Assembly (NCBI RefSeq): GCF_905220565.1
Contig: NC_059401.1
Location: 4,179,001 to 4,243,000, forward strand
Origin: Melitaea cinxia
Lineage: Eukaryota > Arthropoda > Insecta > Lepidoptera > Nymphalidae
Length of the DNA: 64,000 nt
Direction: 5' to 3'
Shown here: one piece after another, positions 1 through 11,820 of the stretch
Position numbering within the stretch: position 1 is the stretch's first letter
Layout of the letters: every line of letters begins with the position of its first letter
The notes under the pieces: generated by a model
What the model saw: only the letters and a program-made list of their open reading frames with translations
Told to the model about the DNA's origin: nothing
Database searches by the model: none
Translations under genes and position numbers: made by a program

Positions 1-56
1 TAACGCCCCCCACTGGGATTGATTCCTGCGACGGGCGTTCGGAAACACACAATATC

Positions 57-150
57 AAGCATAAACGCCCAGACTACAGCAAACGTCTGAATGGCCAATA
101 CAAATGTTTGTCATCTGCGTGTATCCAAGACTGCCAGTGCAACAGTCTCA
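57..150 (-). repeat. SINE-A fragment, reverse orientation
   Basis: This matches the reverse complement of the SINE-A head found complete at 39879-40220, including the stretch that reads aatggccaatacaaatgttt and the B-box side. It runs toward the left window edge in degraded form, so the copy is partial and diverged. Confidence 0.6.
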
Positions 151-950
151 AAACAATGCCGTTGACTGTTACGCTAAAGCGTCATCAAAAATTTCCTTGA
201 AAAGTTTAGAAGTTTTCAAATCTAGTTTAGAACAAAAGCAGAAAACGATAAAAACAATGAAATTTACGAATTATATAAAACCTTTCGAAACAACCCTAAT
301 ACAAAAAATAATGTACATGAAACAAGAGATTTTGTCGTGTTTCGTAAAATAAAGTTATATTTTTTTTAGATCTGTGTATTTACGTAAAAGTTATCAAAGA
401 AAATATTATTAAGATATAAATCTTTTAAGATCAAAAAAGATATTTCTTTTTTTTTTTATTAATCTAATGTAATGTAGCGTATAAGCGTTTTCGCTTGTAC
501 TACAATGTGGAACTCAGTGGAACTGTGAAATTTAGTAAGTATTTAGATACAGTACAGTACAGTTAGTATATGTGAGAAAGTGGATGTTTTTAATGATAAA
601 ATATCCTGCCTTCAAAAAAGTTGTCTTGGGATTGCTGAGGGATTAATTACTTATAAGTGATTTTTGTATTTGCTGTTTATGTTTGTTTTTTAACTTACTA
701 AATCTATTTTTAATTATACTCATCTGTATTTCAATTTGAAGATATAATATTTTAATAATACTAGTGTTACATTTTTTTGTGCATGTTGTGACAACTTAAA
801 ATGTTGCGTATTTAAGCTTAATTGTAGTACATAGTTTTTATGTGAAAATTATAATGTAGCAACTACTGTTTGTCCAAATGAAATAAATAAATAAATAAAT
901 ACATATTTAAATGTGTTAACTATATGATTAAATTGACGATCGCTCTGTTG
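151..950. other. AT-rich non-coding stretch
   Basis: No gene is recognisable. The short ORF at 104-352 is low-complexity and overlaps the SINE-A fragment, so it is taken as chance. An (AAAT)n run at about 880-902 follows a sequence resembling the 3' tail of a retroposon. Confidence 0.5.
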
Positions 951-1235
951 TAATGGTGCGTGTGCCGTATTGGCGGTGCATAAACACCAGCGGTCACAGT
1001 TTCAATTCAAACTCCGAGTGGATATTTGTGTTAAGCATATATTAATTTTCGGTCTGGTTGTCGTTTTTGTGGGTTTCCTCATTGTACCTTGAAGAGCACG
1101 TTAAGTTTTCCCAAATAATATCATATACACCTTGGGATAAGCCTATGAACCCGCAGTGGCATATATTAAGTTCCGATCATTTTCTTTTACGGTGAAAAAA
1201 GGCCTATGCCCAGAAGTGGGATCTTTCTCTCTGAA
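951..1235 (+). repeat. SINE-A2: tRNA-like SINE related to SINE-A
   Basis: The head has a tRNA-like layout (gtaatggtgcgtgtgccg, then a degraded B box near 1000-1015). The middle matches SINE-A (gaagagcacgttaag) and the 3' end has the RTE-type tail ggcctatgcccagaagtggg. It is a diverged relative of SINE-A and not the same subfamily. No TSD was seen. Confidence 0.6.
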
Positions 1236-2274
1236 TCGTGGTCATGATCGTGATTTATGTTATACGCCATATGTTTTAAATAGTAAAATAATCTGTAAAT
1301 ACCAAAAAAGCTATAAAAACAAAGACCATGACAAATATTTGTAGAGTATATTGCAGGAATCTCATCGCTGGTGCGTTTTCACAAAAAAAAAAAGCTAAAA
1401 TGTTAATTTTATATCCGTAGTACATCACGTTAATAAATAATGAACGAAAAATAATATCCTTATTTCCAAAGCTAAAATATTTCAATGAATTCAAGTTTTA
1501 ATATAAAATATTTTTACGACCGCCACTGTTACAAAATTTTCCCCCGAAACATTCTGGAGGCGTTCAGAAAACCACTACAAAGATTAAATTGGTCGGAGGG
1601 ACGCTAACCGCGACGCTCTTTGTAAAATTCCTTCGGCTGTCAAAGACGAAGTTTCCTTGTAACGCTTGAAATATTATAATAACCGTTTAAATTTGTCTAA
1701 GTATACCTTTCATATTTTACGCTTTTTAACTAGAGCAACTGTATTTTCGTATTGGGTATTACATCTTCTACTTCACAACACGCAATTCCGTTGGGTGATA
1801 GATTATCTCATAGTAAGAGAACTATGTCTAGCAATAAAAAATTCCACAGTATTTATTATAAGCGTTACAATCTGTCTAAAACCACGAGAGAGGTCTTGTA
1901 TTGAAGCAATCCTTAAGTGGGTGGTACTATCGCTAGTTCAAACGTCAGTAAAAAACTTTATCGTAGGTATTATTTACGGTAGCAATCTTCGCTTGTGAAA
2001 CGCCGGTCGACCCACTGATAATAAATATTAGAACATTTACATTTGCTATTATTTATTCTAAAGGTATCCGAACGAGGTTCTTGTACAGTTCTCTTAGAAA
2101 GATAGTGAAGTGAATAAACGTAGTTTCAAAATTAATTTTGGAATATTTTGTTAAACGCTATTTTGAAAATAATTAATACAAGTCCATCTAAGACACAAAT
2201 TTTATTGAACTTTTTCGAGTTAAATTATAATAACTTGCTACTTATGCCATGACGAAATAGGATTTTGTGTCACT
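1236..2274. other. Non-coding stretch without recognised features
   Basis: Nothing recognisable is present. A less AT-rich patch at about 1515-1670 and an ORF at 1666-1998 (110 aa) resemble no family I know. The ORF has no convincing domain. Confidence 0.4.
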
Positions 2275-2628
2275 TATTTCTGGTATTTATGTTGTGTGGT
2301 TACGGTAATAAAGAATATAGCCACCCCCTCTCTTCCCGTGGGTGTCGTAAGAGGCGACTAAGGGACAACACAGTTCCACTACCACCTTGGAACTTAAAAA
2401 GCCGACCGATGGCGGGATAACCATCCAACTGCTGGCTTTGAAATACACAGGCCGAAGACGGGCAGCAGCGACCTCGGTGCGACAAAGCCAGCCCTGCGGT
2501 TACTAACCCACCTGCCTAGCGTTTTGACTATGGGCAAAACATTCACGCCATTTTTGGCTCTAACCTGCGGAGGCCTATGTCCAGTAGTGGACTGCGAAAG
2601 GCTGATGTGGTGATATTTCTGATATTTA
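2275..2628 (+). mobile_element. SINE-B (RTE-derived short element), full copy with TSD
   Basis: The element body is 2290-2613. It is flanked by a 15-bp TSD with one mismatch (2275-2289 and 2614-2628, tatttctg/ggtattta type). It opens with the 5' box that is also at the start of the RTE LINE at 56813 (tgtgtggttacgg). It ends with the RTE 3' tail (ggcctatgtccag...ggctga). It therefore looks like the two ends of the LINE without its ORF. The ORFs it contains are shadows. Confidence 0.85.
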
Positions 2629-2743
2629 ATTAATTACGTGAAATTTCAACTATGACAAGACCTTATGTACATATATTTATAGTCTTAAATCTATCAATGT
2701 AAAGGATGAACTTTAATATTTTTTTAAAGTAGTACACAAGTTT

Positions 2744-3020
2744 TATTGAGGTAGGTCACAGCTGAAATTATCGTGTTCAAAATCTAGAGCAGTCCAACTG
2801 GAAAAGTACCTCAACTTTACATAATATCACAGCTAAACAATAATGCTCTTACTATAATCATTAAAAATATTGCTCAAGATAGTCGGAACTACTGGGAAGT
2901 ATCGGGAGCCTAGGGTAAGCGTGCTTCTGGTGGTTCTTGTTATTGCAAATGTCCGACTACGGTTGGCTTCGGTAACCGCGTACCATCAAATAAACCATAC
3001 AATTTATTTACCACACAAGT
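2744..3020 (-). repeat. SINE-C remnant, reverse orientation
   Basis: This is a degraded reverse copy of the family best seen at 32697-32995. Shared landmarks are gaggtagg at the left, the agtacctcaactttac block and the final accgcgtaccatc. It has diverged heavily. Confidence 0.55.
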
Positions 3021-3354
3021 GGGTGACGTCTAACTTAAGCAAAAAAAGATGAAAAAGAAAATGTAGAATAGAAAAAATATAGATTTACAGTTTTTTTTTT
3101 TTAATGTTATTTCTAGAGATGAACTTATTTAATTTATTGCCTGAACAGTTTTAATTATACAAATAGATTCACGAAAAGTTTACCAGAACTTTTATATAAG
3201 AAAAATATTTGGCTTTTTTAGTATTATTATGAGTATAAATATTAAAGTTGGAATATCTTTATTTAATATTTTACAAAGATAAAATATACAGATAATTTAT
3301 TTTTAAAATTATTAAAATTCGTGTTATAATTTCAAGTCGTATCAGCTCAATATA

Positions 3355-3680
3355 AAATATAATTGTATTTTCTCCTAAACGAAAAAAAAAACGACTTCAA
3401 TTACATCGACCAGTATTACAACGTAGGAAGACGAAACAATAGTCAAATTAATGAGTACTATTAGAGATAAATCAAGAAGTACTAGTCAAAATACTAGTAC
3501 TAGTAGTGGTTAATTTGAATTGAACTACTAGGACAAGCAATACCTTTTGAAAAAAGGATCAATTAAATTTAAATATTACTACACAATACAATAAGAGTCG
3601 AAATTGGCTAACCCAGTGAAAAGTTATGAGCTATCCTCCTCCTATAATAAAGTCGGTTTCAAAATCCAACGAATTTTGAT
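3355..3680 (+). repeat. Repeat-E, diverged copy
   Basis: It begins with an oligo-A block followed by cgacttcaattacatcgacc, as in the cleaner copy at 18165-18680. The remainder has drifted, but the aaagttatgagc region and the matching order of blocks are still visible. Confidence 0.5.
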
Positions 3681-5430
3681 GCATAATTATAATAGAAAAT
3701 CCTATTCTGTTTATTAGTTTGTTTTAAAATCGAGTCTTCAAATTTTCTGATCTTATTTTACTATACATTTCAAACTACAAACTTATATTACCAAAAATAA
3801 TGAAGAATATTTATACCAGAATTTATAAAAAGTGAAACAATAAGTAAAGTGTTAACCGATATGACAAGAAACAAAACTAATTCCGGAGAAACTTCCTGAA
3901 ACTTTCTAGTAGTTTCTAGTATTTTGTTCCACTTCTTTGCAACCACGGCCTTAGTAGTTGGCCAAAAATATCGATATATTATAAGTTAAGGCATAAAAGT
4001 ACATATTGTAATAAAATATAACTTGATGATACATATCTGAAAGCAGATCATCTATTATATTATATATTTGCGCCTAATATGATCCAAGATGATCATATAA
4101 AAAAGAAATAAATCAGAAAACTTTTATGCAAGTTTCACATTCTTAGCAAAGAAAAACGAACAGTGAGACGATACAAAAAAAAATCGTTTTTTTTTTGTTT
4201 TGTTTCAAAAGCTCCTTAACAGTTATGAGATCAAATTAAATTAGTATAAACATTAAGCCACCGTCCACGCGGATCGTATAATTTTATTATAAAAACGCCA
4301 AGGTTAAACCGTTTCAGACAATTCTACGTCACGTTTGCATGAATTAATTTCAGTCAACATGGCACTCTCACTCAGATGGACGTGACGGGAAAACGAATGT
4401 TAAATCTCGGAAGATTTGAAAATAAGAATGAAATAAGTAGCTCATGGTTTCGAAATGAAGTCCGTTAATTAAACGGCCGGCCCAGCTGGATAGTAAGATA
4501 CGTGTATCGAATGAAAATGAGCTTTGCTTCATTTAAATAAAGTTGATATTTAATTAAATTTTAATGCGTAAATTAAAAGTTAAAATAATATTTCATCATA
4601 TTACCCTTATTTCCCGCGAGATGCATACTTTCCGTTTTAGTAAATTAAATAAATTTTTAAATTGTGCTACGTCATTCGTCACTAGTTAATTTAGGAAATA
4701 CACTTTTGTATCCAATAATGTTTCTTACAACAAAATGAAAGCAATGCGCTTGTGCAGATTAGTATCAACTAAAGACTCCTAGTTAACTCCTTTTCAATAT
4801 TAAATTAAAAATTTAAAAAAAGCCCCGACACTATAATAACCTGAGGTGCCTTTAAAAAGTAATGATGATGATGAACATAATTTGTTTGTATACTACAACT
4901 GTACGTACATTGTCATAAATAAAGTTTTTTTTTAACATTGTATGACCACTTCATAGGTCACAAACTAATGGAACTATATAATGCTATGCTATGAATAAAT
5001 TTTTTCACACTTACTCTTTATTATATTATTCTGGAAAATACTGGAAAAACGAAACTAAGAAACGGTAACGGTCCTACAGAGAGATAATTCCAGTCATTTT
5101 TCCATTTCTTCTCAAGCCCCTGTGTCCAAGTGACTAATGATGTCTCGTTAATCACGTAAAAGCTTTTTCATACTTATCTAGACACACAGCATTATTGTTG
5201 GAACAATGGATAGGAAAAATCGGCTAAGCACAAGTCGTAACACGAATGATTCCTCTACAAAATGTTTAATATCACATACTTATTAAGATTGAACTGAAAA
5301 TGCCGAAAACAGTTTTCTTAATGTAAATCACTTTTAATTTAAATTTGCTTTTTTTTATTATTCTTTTTTTCATAAAAAGAGTTGTAAAAATAAAAATGAT
5401 AAAATTAATTTGTTGGACTAAATATCTATA
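3681..5430. other. Non-coding stretch, unique-looking
   Basis: No gene is recognisable. 4250-4510 is noticeably less AT-rich than its surroundings and is not a repeat known from this window. It contains a TTAATTAA palindrome within cgttaattaaacgg. 4800-4930 resembles the 3' tail of a retroposon (gatgatgatga, then aataaagttttttttt). Confidence 0.35.
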
Positions 5431-5433
5431 TTA

Positions 5434-5530
5434 GATCGCCGGCGGAGTCTGGATGAGAATTGCCGGAACCGGTATGTTTGGCGCGAGCTAGGCGAAGCTT
5501 ATCGCCAGCAATGAACTACGATAGGCTTGA
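5434..5530 (+). pseudogene. RTE LINE 3' end fragment
   Basis: This matches the last coding part and tail of the RTE LINE ending at 59997. The translated order W-M-R-I-A, then GMFGAS in place of DVWREL, is followed by a remnant of the tail (cgataggctt). It is a dead-on-arrival 3' fragment. Confidence 0.65.
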
Positions 5531-5798
5531 GTAAATTTTTTCTAGTATGTCTGCTGTCTGCTTTTTACGGTTTGACATGAAATAAATTAGTGGATTTTAG
5601 GCGCGGACCCCTAAGGACCTTTATTCATATTGTCCCATTGATAACATATAATATAGTATCATACTATAAGATTGTTTAAACATATTGATCTTAATTTTGA
5701 AATTCATAGTTCGTATTGTAATGAAACTGTTCTGTTAACGATATACTTTTTTAATTATATAAAAAAACTGTTATTCTTGATTAACTGATTGATTAACT

Positions 5799-5978
5799 AA
5801 GGTAGGAGCAGCTCGACTGGGGTAGTACCTCGATGTTACAGAAGATCATAGCCTAAGTAATACTGATGGTGAGTAAGGTGACTAGGGCTCCTGTAGGTCC
5901 TGTACGGTGTGTAGTGTTGGCAGCGCGCTTGCGATGCTTATGGTATTGCAGACATCTATAGGCTACAGTAATCGCTAT
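5799..5978 (-). repeat. SINE-C, reverse orientation
   Basis: This reverse copy of SINE-C has landmarks ctggggtagtacctcgatgt, gatgcttatggtattgcag and ggctacagtaatcgc. It abuts an (AT)n microsatellite at 5979-5996. Confidence 0.7.
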
Positions 5979-5995
5979 ATATATATATATATATA

Positions 5996-6301
5996 TCATC
6001 ATCATTCCAGCCTATTGCAGTCCACTGCTGGACATAGGCCTCCACAAGTTCGCGCCAAAAATGCGTGAACTCATGTGTGTTGCCCAATAGTCACCACGCT
6101 GGGCAGGCGGGTTGGTGACCGCAGGGCTGGCTTTTTCGCACCTAAGACGCTGCTGCCCGTCTTCGGCCTGTTGTTTCAAAGCCAGCGGTTAGATGGTTAT
6201 CCCGCCATCGGTCGGCTTTTTAAGTTCCAAGGTGGTAGTGGAACTTTCTTATCCCTTAGTCGCCTCTTACGACACCCACGAGAAGAAAGGGGGTGGCTAT
6301 A

Positions 6302-6310
<9 letters not shown>
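5996..6310 (-). mobile_element. SINE-B copy set between (AT)n runs
   Basis: This is a nearly complete SINE-B in reverse: the RTE tail is at the left (after catcatcat) and the 5' box is at the right (ggggtggctatattc). (AT)n runs at 5979-5996 and 6321-6352 flank it, followed by (GT)n at 6372-6420. Insertion into an AT microsatellite is the simplest reading. An AT-only TSD cannot be distinguished from the microsatellite. Confidence 0.8.
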
Positions 6311-6320
<10 letters not shown>

Positions 6321-6354
<34 letters not shown>

Positions 6355-6420
6355 TTCGCCTATTCATCCTCTTGTGTGTGTGTGTGTGTGTGTGTATGTG
6401 TGTGGTGTGTGTGTGTGTGC
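6321..6420. repeat. Compound microsatellite (AT)n-(GT)n
   Basis: An (AT)n tract at 6321-6352 is followed after about 20 bp by an interrupted (GT)n tract at 6372-6420. The two ORFs reading through it are low-complexity artefacts. Confidence 0.9.
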
Positions 6421-6429
6421 GTAAATAAA

Positions 6430-7985
6430 TAGCAGGGGCATATTTATCGCAAATTTTCTAAGCACCCTAAATATCATAATTATTACGAAACTTGAAGAAC
6501 ATTTTGTTATACTCTATATAAAGCTATTACTTAAATTTTCAGAGCAAATTGACATAACGTAATTGATATAGGTTTCCAACCTGAAACGGGATAATGTTAT
6601 TTACAATGTTTACCTAGTTTAACATGTTTTTATTTAATTAATCCCCAGTTTAATTAGCCAGCAACGGCAAATTACCTTTTCCTTAATTTATCTCATACAA
6701 GATAAATGGGGTTTTAAGGCGTCATTCAAGAGTCTTTGGCGGCATGACGAAATAAAATGGTTTAAATTAACTTTTATAAAATGTATAACATATTGACTGA
6801 ATAAAATTCTTTAAAATTTATTACATAACTTTTCGGTGTGAAAAAGCCGTCTTAATTGAGCTTCTTAGTATTTATGCGTTCATTTACATACGTGTAAATT
6901 TATAATGTTCGTATGAGAAAATTAAATATCGAAAATCCACAAGGTTGTCTGAAAGTTATCGTCATTTAGCGATACGACCTTTTTATATAGCTATACATAT
7001 TTCTTTTGAAGTATTTTATTGTGCCTATTTTTTTATGCTGTACAATAGAGAAAATTATTATTATTTTTGTTACTATCACAAATATAATTTATTTCTTATA
7101 TTATTTATAAATAACTAATATACTACGAGCTACTAAATTGGTAAATATAATTATATGAAATTAAACAATACCTAAATAATAAGTTTCATATGATTATAGC
7201 TTCAATAAAGGTTAAAGTAATGAAATTCCAAAGCTAATTAAATTTAATTTTCCTTCATCCCCTTCAGTACTCTCTGGGGTAGTATATTCTAAATTAAAAT
7301 TTGCCGTATCTATATGTCTAATCAATAAATTCTTACAACAAAGTTTAAACATGACCCTTATTCGTTTTAATTATCATTTTCCGCTAATTTTTGAATCTGT
7401 TCCGATTCCTTAAACGTATCTATCAAAATTTTCAAAAAAAGAAAATAAAAATAAAAAATATCTATTTATTTAATTTACGATTTTTACGGTTTTATTTCTG
7501 GGTGACACATCTTTTTTTTACCTACAGTCAATTAACGTTTACTTTAATAAATATGTTTATGTACTACTCGACCCACACGAAATTAGGAAGTATTTTTTCA
7601 AAAAGTATTTGACGTAATGCAAATTGATACATTAAAACAATTTACTGATTAACTTTTTGTCGAATTTAAATTATTAATTAATATAATATCGCCTTTACTT
7701 TCACTAATTATTGTACAAATGCTTGTACAAGACTACGAATGTTTTTATAATAGCGTTAAATGGAGTAAGTTACATAAATGTAACCTTTTAGAGGGTGAAA
7801 AGTATATTTTCGTTTAAACTGAAACGACAAACTAAGTTTTTTGCTTAGAGCAATGTAACACATCGCTGAAGTGACTTGGTAATGGAATTTTCGACCCCGG
7901 GCTCTAACATATGTTTTAACACATTAAATAATTTGTTTAACTTTTATAACAACTATATTATATAATATAATATTATAATAACCAT
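6430..7985. other. Non-coding AT-rich stretch
   Basis: No gene or repeat is recognised. 6640-6740 is somewhat less AT-rich and contains a homeodomain-like tttaattag motif, which alone is not evidence of an enhancer. The ORF at 7391-7612 is lysine- and phenylalanine-rich and looks fortuitous. Confidence 0.35.
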
Positions 7986-8013
7986 ACATATAATATATAT
8001 ATATATATATATA

Positions 8014-8047
8014 AAGAACTGACTGAATATTAACTACCGCGCAATAT

Positions 8048-8123
<76 letters not shown>

Positions 8124-8157
8124 ATATTGCGCGGTAGTTAATATTCAGTCAGTTCTT
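8014..8157. repeat. 144-bp perfect palindrome with (TA)34 core
   Basis: A 38-nt arm at 8014-8051 (starting aagaactgactgaatattaa) is repeated exactly in reverse complement at 8120-8157. The 68 bases between them are (TA)34, itself self-complementary, so the whole 144 bp is a perfect inverted repeat. AT repeats lie on the left side too (about 7989-8012). It could be a small foldback or hairpin transposon. An assembly or palindrome-duplication artefact is also possible. Confidence 0.9.
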
Positions 8158-8780
8158 ATAATTATTTCACATGATATATAAATTTTTCTTCGAAAAAGTT
8201 TTCTTAAAATTTTGTTGTCAGATAAATCTGATAAACTATTTGAAAAAACAAAAAAAAAACACATTGTACACCAAAATAATGTACATGTTGACCAAAGAAT
8301 ATACCACCTCATTATCGATGCAATCGCCTTGTACAATAATTAAAATCATACGCTTTATCTTCTATGTAAAAACCTTAGGTCTAAATATTTCTTAGACTTA
8401 TATAACAGAATATCTCTCGATCGATATAATACGAGGATGAGATTTCTCGCCGTTCGAACTATACCACTACAGTTGAGAGATGAAAGTTGGAAAGCCACTC
8501 TTGTTGTCGATTCTCAGCAATTGACTATTGACATAGACGCTGCAATTCAGACTCGAAATGATTGCGTCTGTTTGAAATTGAACAGTATTTCATTGATATT
8601 TCACAATAACATCTTTTCAATACAAACAGTTTAGTATTATTAAATACTTTAGAATAATAATATTACGAATTATTAAGTAAGTAAACAATTATTTACCTAG
8701 TTTTATATTATAGATTCGTAATGAATGTATTTTATTTATAAACTAGATCTCTATTTTAAAGCAACTATGATTTTTTACGT
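8158..8780. other. Non-coding stretch with an unassigned ORF
   Basis: The ORF at 8437-8634 (65 aa, starting MRFLAVRTI) lies in a less AT-rich patch and has a more protein-like composition than its neighbours. I recognise no family, and it has no visible splice context. The rest shows nothing. Confidence 0.3.
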
Positions 8781-8784
8781 ATGT

Positions 8785-8905
8785 TGTCGGTAAACAAGCG
8801 CACAGCTCACGTGATGGTAAGCGATTATTGTAGCCTATAGACACCTGAAATACAACAAGCATCGCAACGCGTTGCCGACCCAATTCCCCCCATGTGATCT
8901 TCATC
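8785..8905 (+). repeat. SINE-C head fragment
   Basis: It contains gctcacgtgatggtaagcga, tagcctatagacacctg and gcgttgccgacccaat, the first part of SINE-C as seen at 32702-32815. The 3' half is missing. Confidence 0.7.
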
Positions 8906-10084
8906 AGCAAAAAGTGTGTTTAAGTATATAAAATATATTTAAATTAATAGCTCCACTCCTCTGCTCATAATATGTAAGAACCGACAGACGTCATTATTTA
9001 GCCTTTAAATTCTTACTGTATTTTTGGGTAATAGCATTATAATACAGGAAAAAATTGGTAGCACTAAAAAAGATTAATTTTGTCCTTTTATAAATCTTCA
9101 ATGCTTATTTTTCTTTGATTTCTTATATAGACAGACAATGACAATGATAAAGATTGACCTTGAAATGCAAATAAAAGTTATAAAGTATACAACAGCGTCA
9201 ACTATAAGTTTTACATTTTGATTACCAGTTTAATTTAATTTATTAAAGTTCCTTAAATTTGATTATAGACACGTGTTAACTCAGTGTTCATGTAAAAAAT
9301 ACTTATGTTTTTGGCGCAACCACTGTTGAACATATACATATATAACAATTTTAACAATAACTACTCAAATAAATAACACAAATAAATAAAGTTGTAATGC
9401 AATTATAAGCAAGATTTTCTTAATTTTTTTTGAAGAATAACAATACTTACTTAATTATTTTCATTAATTAAATGAAATAGGTATTTTATTATTTCTTCTC
9501 TTTGGCAGTTTATTAGATTTAATTAAGCTTGCAAAATGTTACTGCAAGCCGAAGAAAATTGAGTTTTCAATCTACTTAGGAAACGTAACTGCGTTAAAAC
9601 TTGGGATGGCTTGTTTTCAAGGCATTACGTGGAGTGCTATAGATATAATTTGACCAAAATTATAGCATATCTCAAATAAATTAAAAGACTGATTAAATGG
9701 AGAATTATTTTGTTTACCTCTACAAATACTAAGCTTTAGTTTTTTTTTTAAAAAGTAACTAATAGTAATACAGCCAGGGATGACAGTAAAATAATTCTAA
9801 AATTCATTTTCGAAATTAGTAACGGTAAAATACATTTCTTAATTTAACTTTTAAATTTACTTAAGTAATAGTACTTCTACTGAGTATTCGAACCGATTTT
9901 TATTACTTTCGAACCAAGTATAATGTATATGCCGTAGCATAATGTTAACTTTGTCACTATTTTAAAAAATATCGTATTTATATGAAATTTCTTTCGAAAC
10001 TTGTAATTGGAATTGGTAATTGGAATCGTGAAAAAAAGGAGATGACTTTTTTGAAACTCATTGGCCTTAGTCGTCTATTGCAGA
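8906..10084. other. Non-coding AT-rich stretch
   Basis: No gene, RNA or repeat is recognised. It is simple AT-rich background with no long ORF. Confidence 0.4.
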
Positions 10085-10480
10085 TGATTTAGACAGTGTC
10101 AGACAGACACTGTGACGCCTAGGCCACTCTTTAGGAAAACGCAGAGTTGCCTAAGTTCTGCGCCACCCCCTTGACCTCACTGGCTAGGCCCACAGGAACG
10201 ACGAGTCGATACGTGTGGAGCCAGTTTGGCTACAGGAGTCTTTCGCATTTTAGAGCTATGCTTGACGGAGACCCCATTCCGGGTTTCAAATGAAGTCTTC
10301 CTTCTCCAAAACTCTGATGATTTTGAGCCACGTTTATCCCTCGGTCGCCTTTTACAACCCCTACGCGAAAAAAGGGGGTGTTGCTATTCTACTCGGCCGA
10401 CACCACACGGAGAGTCCGTTTCAACACAGGAAGGGTTTCTAGGGGTAGCTGCATTGATATCCGTAACGCATAGCTTAGTA
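10085..10480 (-). repeat. Unclassified interspersed repeat sharing the LINE 5' box
   Basis: A G+C-richer island. In reverse it carries a block parallel to the first part of SINE-B and the RTE LINE: aatagcaacaccccc, then gtaaaaggcgaccgaggg, compared with SINE-B aatatagccaccccc and gtaagaggcgactaaggg. The rest (gcctaggcgtcacagtgtct in reverse) does not match SINE-B. It is probably the 5' part of another LINE or LINE-derived SINE. The 95-aa ORF across it is a shadow. Confidence 0.5.
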
Positions 10481-11226
10481 TTTGAGGGATACAGAGCTAA
10501 CGCACACAAATAAATGTACTTTAGCGGTTAGCGAGGAGTCCGTCGACATATTTGTTATATGACGTCTTACTTAATCTATAAGTATAATTAGAGCACGTGT
10601 TATAATAACACAATCAGTTCGAATCAGTTAGAATATATTATCCCATCAAAAGGATTTTCATTAATTTGATTTTTCAAAATGGATTTATAGTTTTACATTT
10701 TCTTGAAGTGTGTACATTTCTTTCCGATGAAAATTGCAATATTTTACGTATTTGCGTTACGTATTATCGTAATGAATTTTTATTTGTAATATTATAATAT
10801 ATTTGTGGATCCGTGTTTAATTTGGAGTCTGATCCCTAACTTGACTTTATTCTGAACAAGGTCGGGCTTTACTAATAATGATATTATTTTTATTCAATTC
10901 AGATATTCCTTTGAACAATAGATAAATCTTGTAAGTTACCACATGATTACACGACCTACAATACGCTCATTATGGTAAAAAAAAACTCATAATTTTAATC
11001 AAAATCGTAAGGTCGTTACAAAGTTGGGAAATAAAATAAGCGGGTTATTTGAAATTCGAGAATAATTAATTCATCTAAAGAATTCAAGTCGTTAAAGAAT
11101 CATTTAGTTTTCTCAGTCTCTTTTTAGCATCTAAAATGTGATCTAATGGAACGAGACCAACCTAGGTAGTAATAAATAGGTTTTTTTTTTATTAATATCA
11201 ACATATGCAGCTAGTTATTATTTGCT
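10481..11226. other. Non-coding AT-rich stretch
   Basis: Nothing is recognised beyond AT-rich background and short homopolymer runs. Confidence 0.4.
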
Positions 11227-11680
11227 CAATTTTTACCCGACTGCCAAGGAAGGGTTATGTTTTTCGCGCGTATCTTGTATGTATGTATATTTGTATGTAA
11301 TATTCTTTACTACCTCATATTTCCAGAACCACTGAACGGATTTACATAATTGAGGTATCGTTAGGTTCGTCTTAGCTGCCCAAGTGTTCTTAGATAGGTG
11401 ACATTAAAAAAAATCAAACATGGCGGCTGTGCGAAGCCATTGTAGTTAATGAAAAAAAAATTTTTTTCTCGAATACTACAATATGGGTATCAAATTGAAG
11501 GGCACAATACAAGGATTTTAAAAAGGTATATCATGATTATTACTACCGTAATGCTAATAAAGAAATACAATATTAAAGTTTAAAAAATGTGGACTTTGCT
11601 CTTTCCCACGCCTATGCCATGCCAAACTCGCCTCCTAGGCGACGATCAACTTCGGGGTGTAGCCTTTCTAATAAAATACA
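11227..11680 (+). repeat. Unclassified interspersed repeats
   Basis: Two adjoining blocks look repetitive. 11227-11440 (acccgactgccaaggaaggg, then gaaccactgaacggattt) resembles abundant lepidopteran repeats that carry accgattt-type motifs. 11600-11680 is a short G+C-richer block. Boundaries and class could not be set from one copy. Confidence 0.35.
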
Positions 11681-11820
11681 ATGGTTAAAAAAAACATACA
11701 ATTAAAATTACAAATAAAAATTAATAAATGTCACACCAATTTACAATTACATTAATAAAATCAAGAACAAAGACATAATACCAAATACAAACAAATAATT
11801 TTAATAATAATTTCATTATA

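Noticed and set aside
6075..6432. Two overlapping ORFs (117 and 79 aa) ending in Y/I and C/V repeats
   Set aside because: They read through SINE-B and then (AT)n and (GT)n microsatellites. The repeats alone produce the residues.
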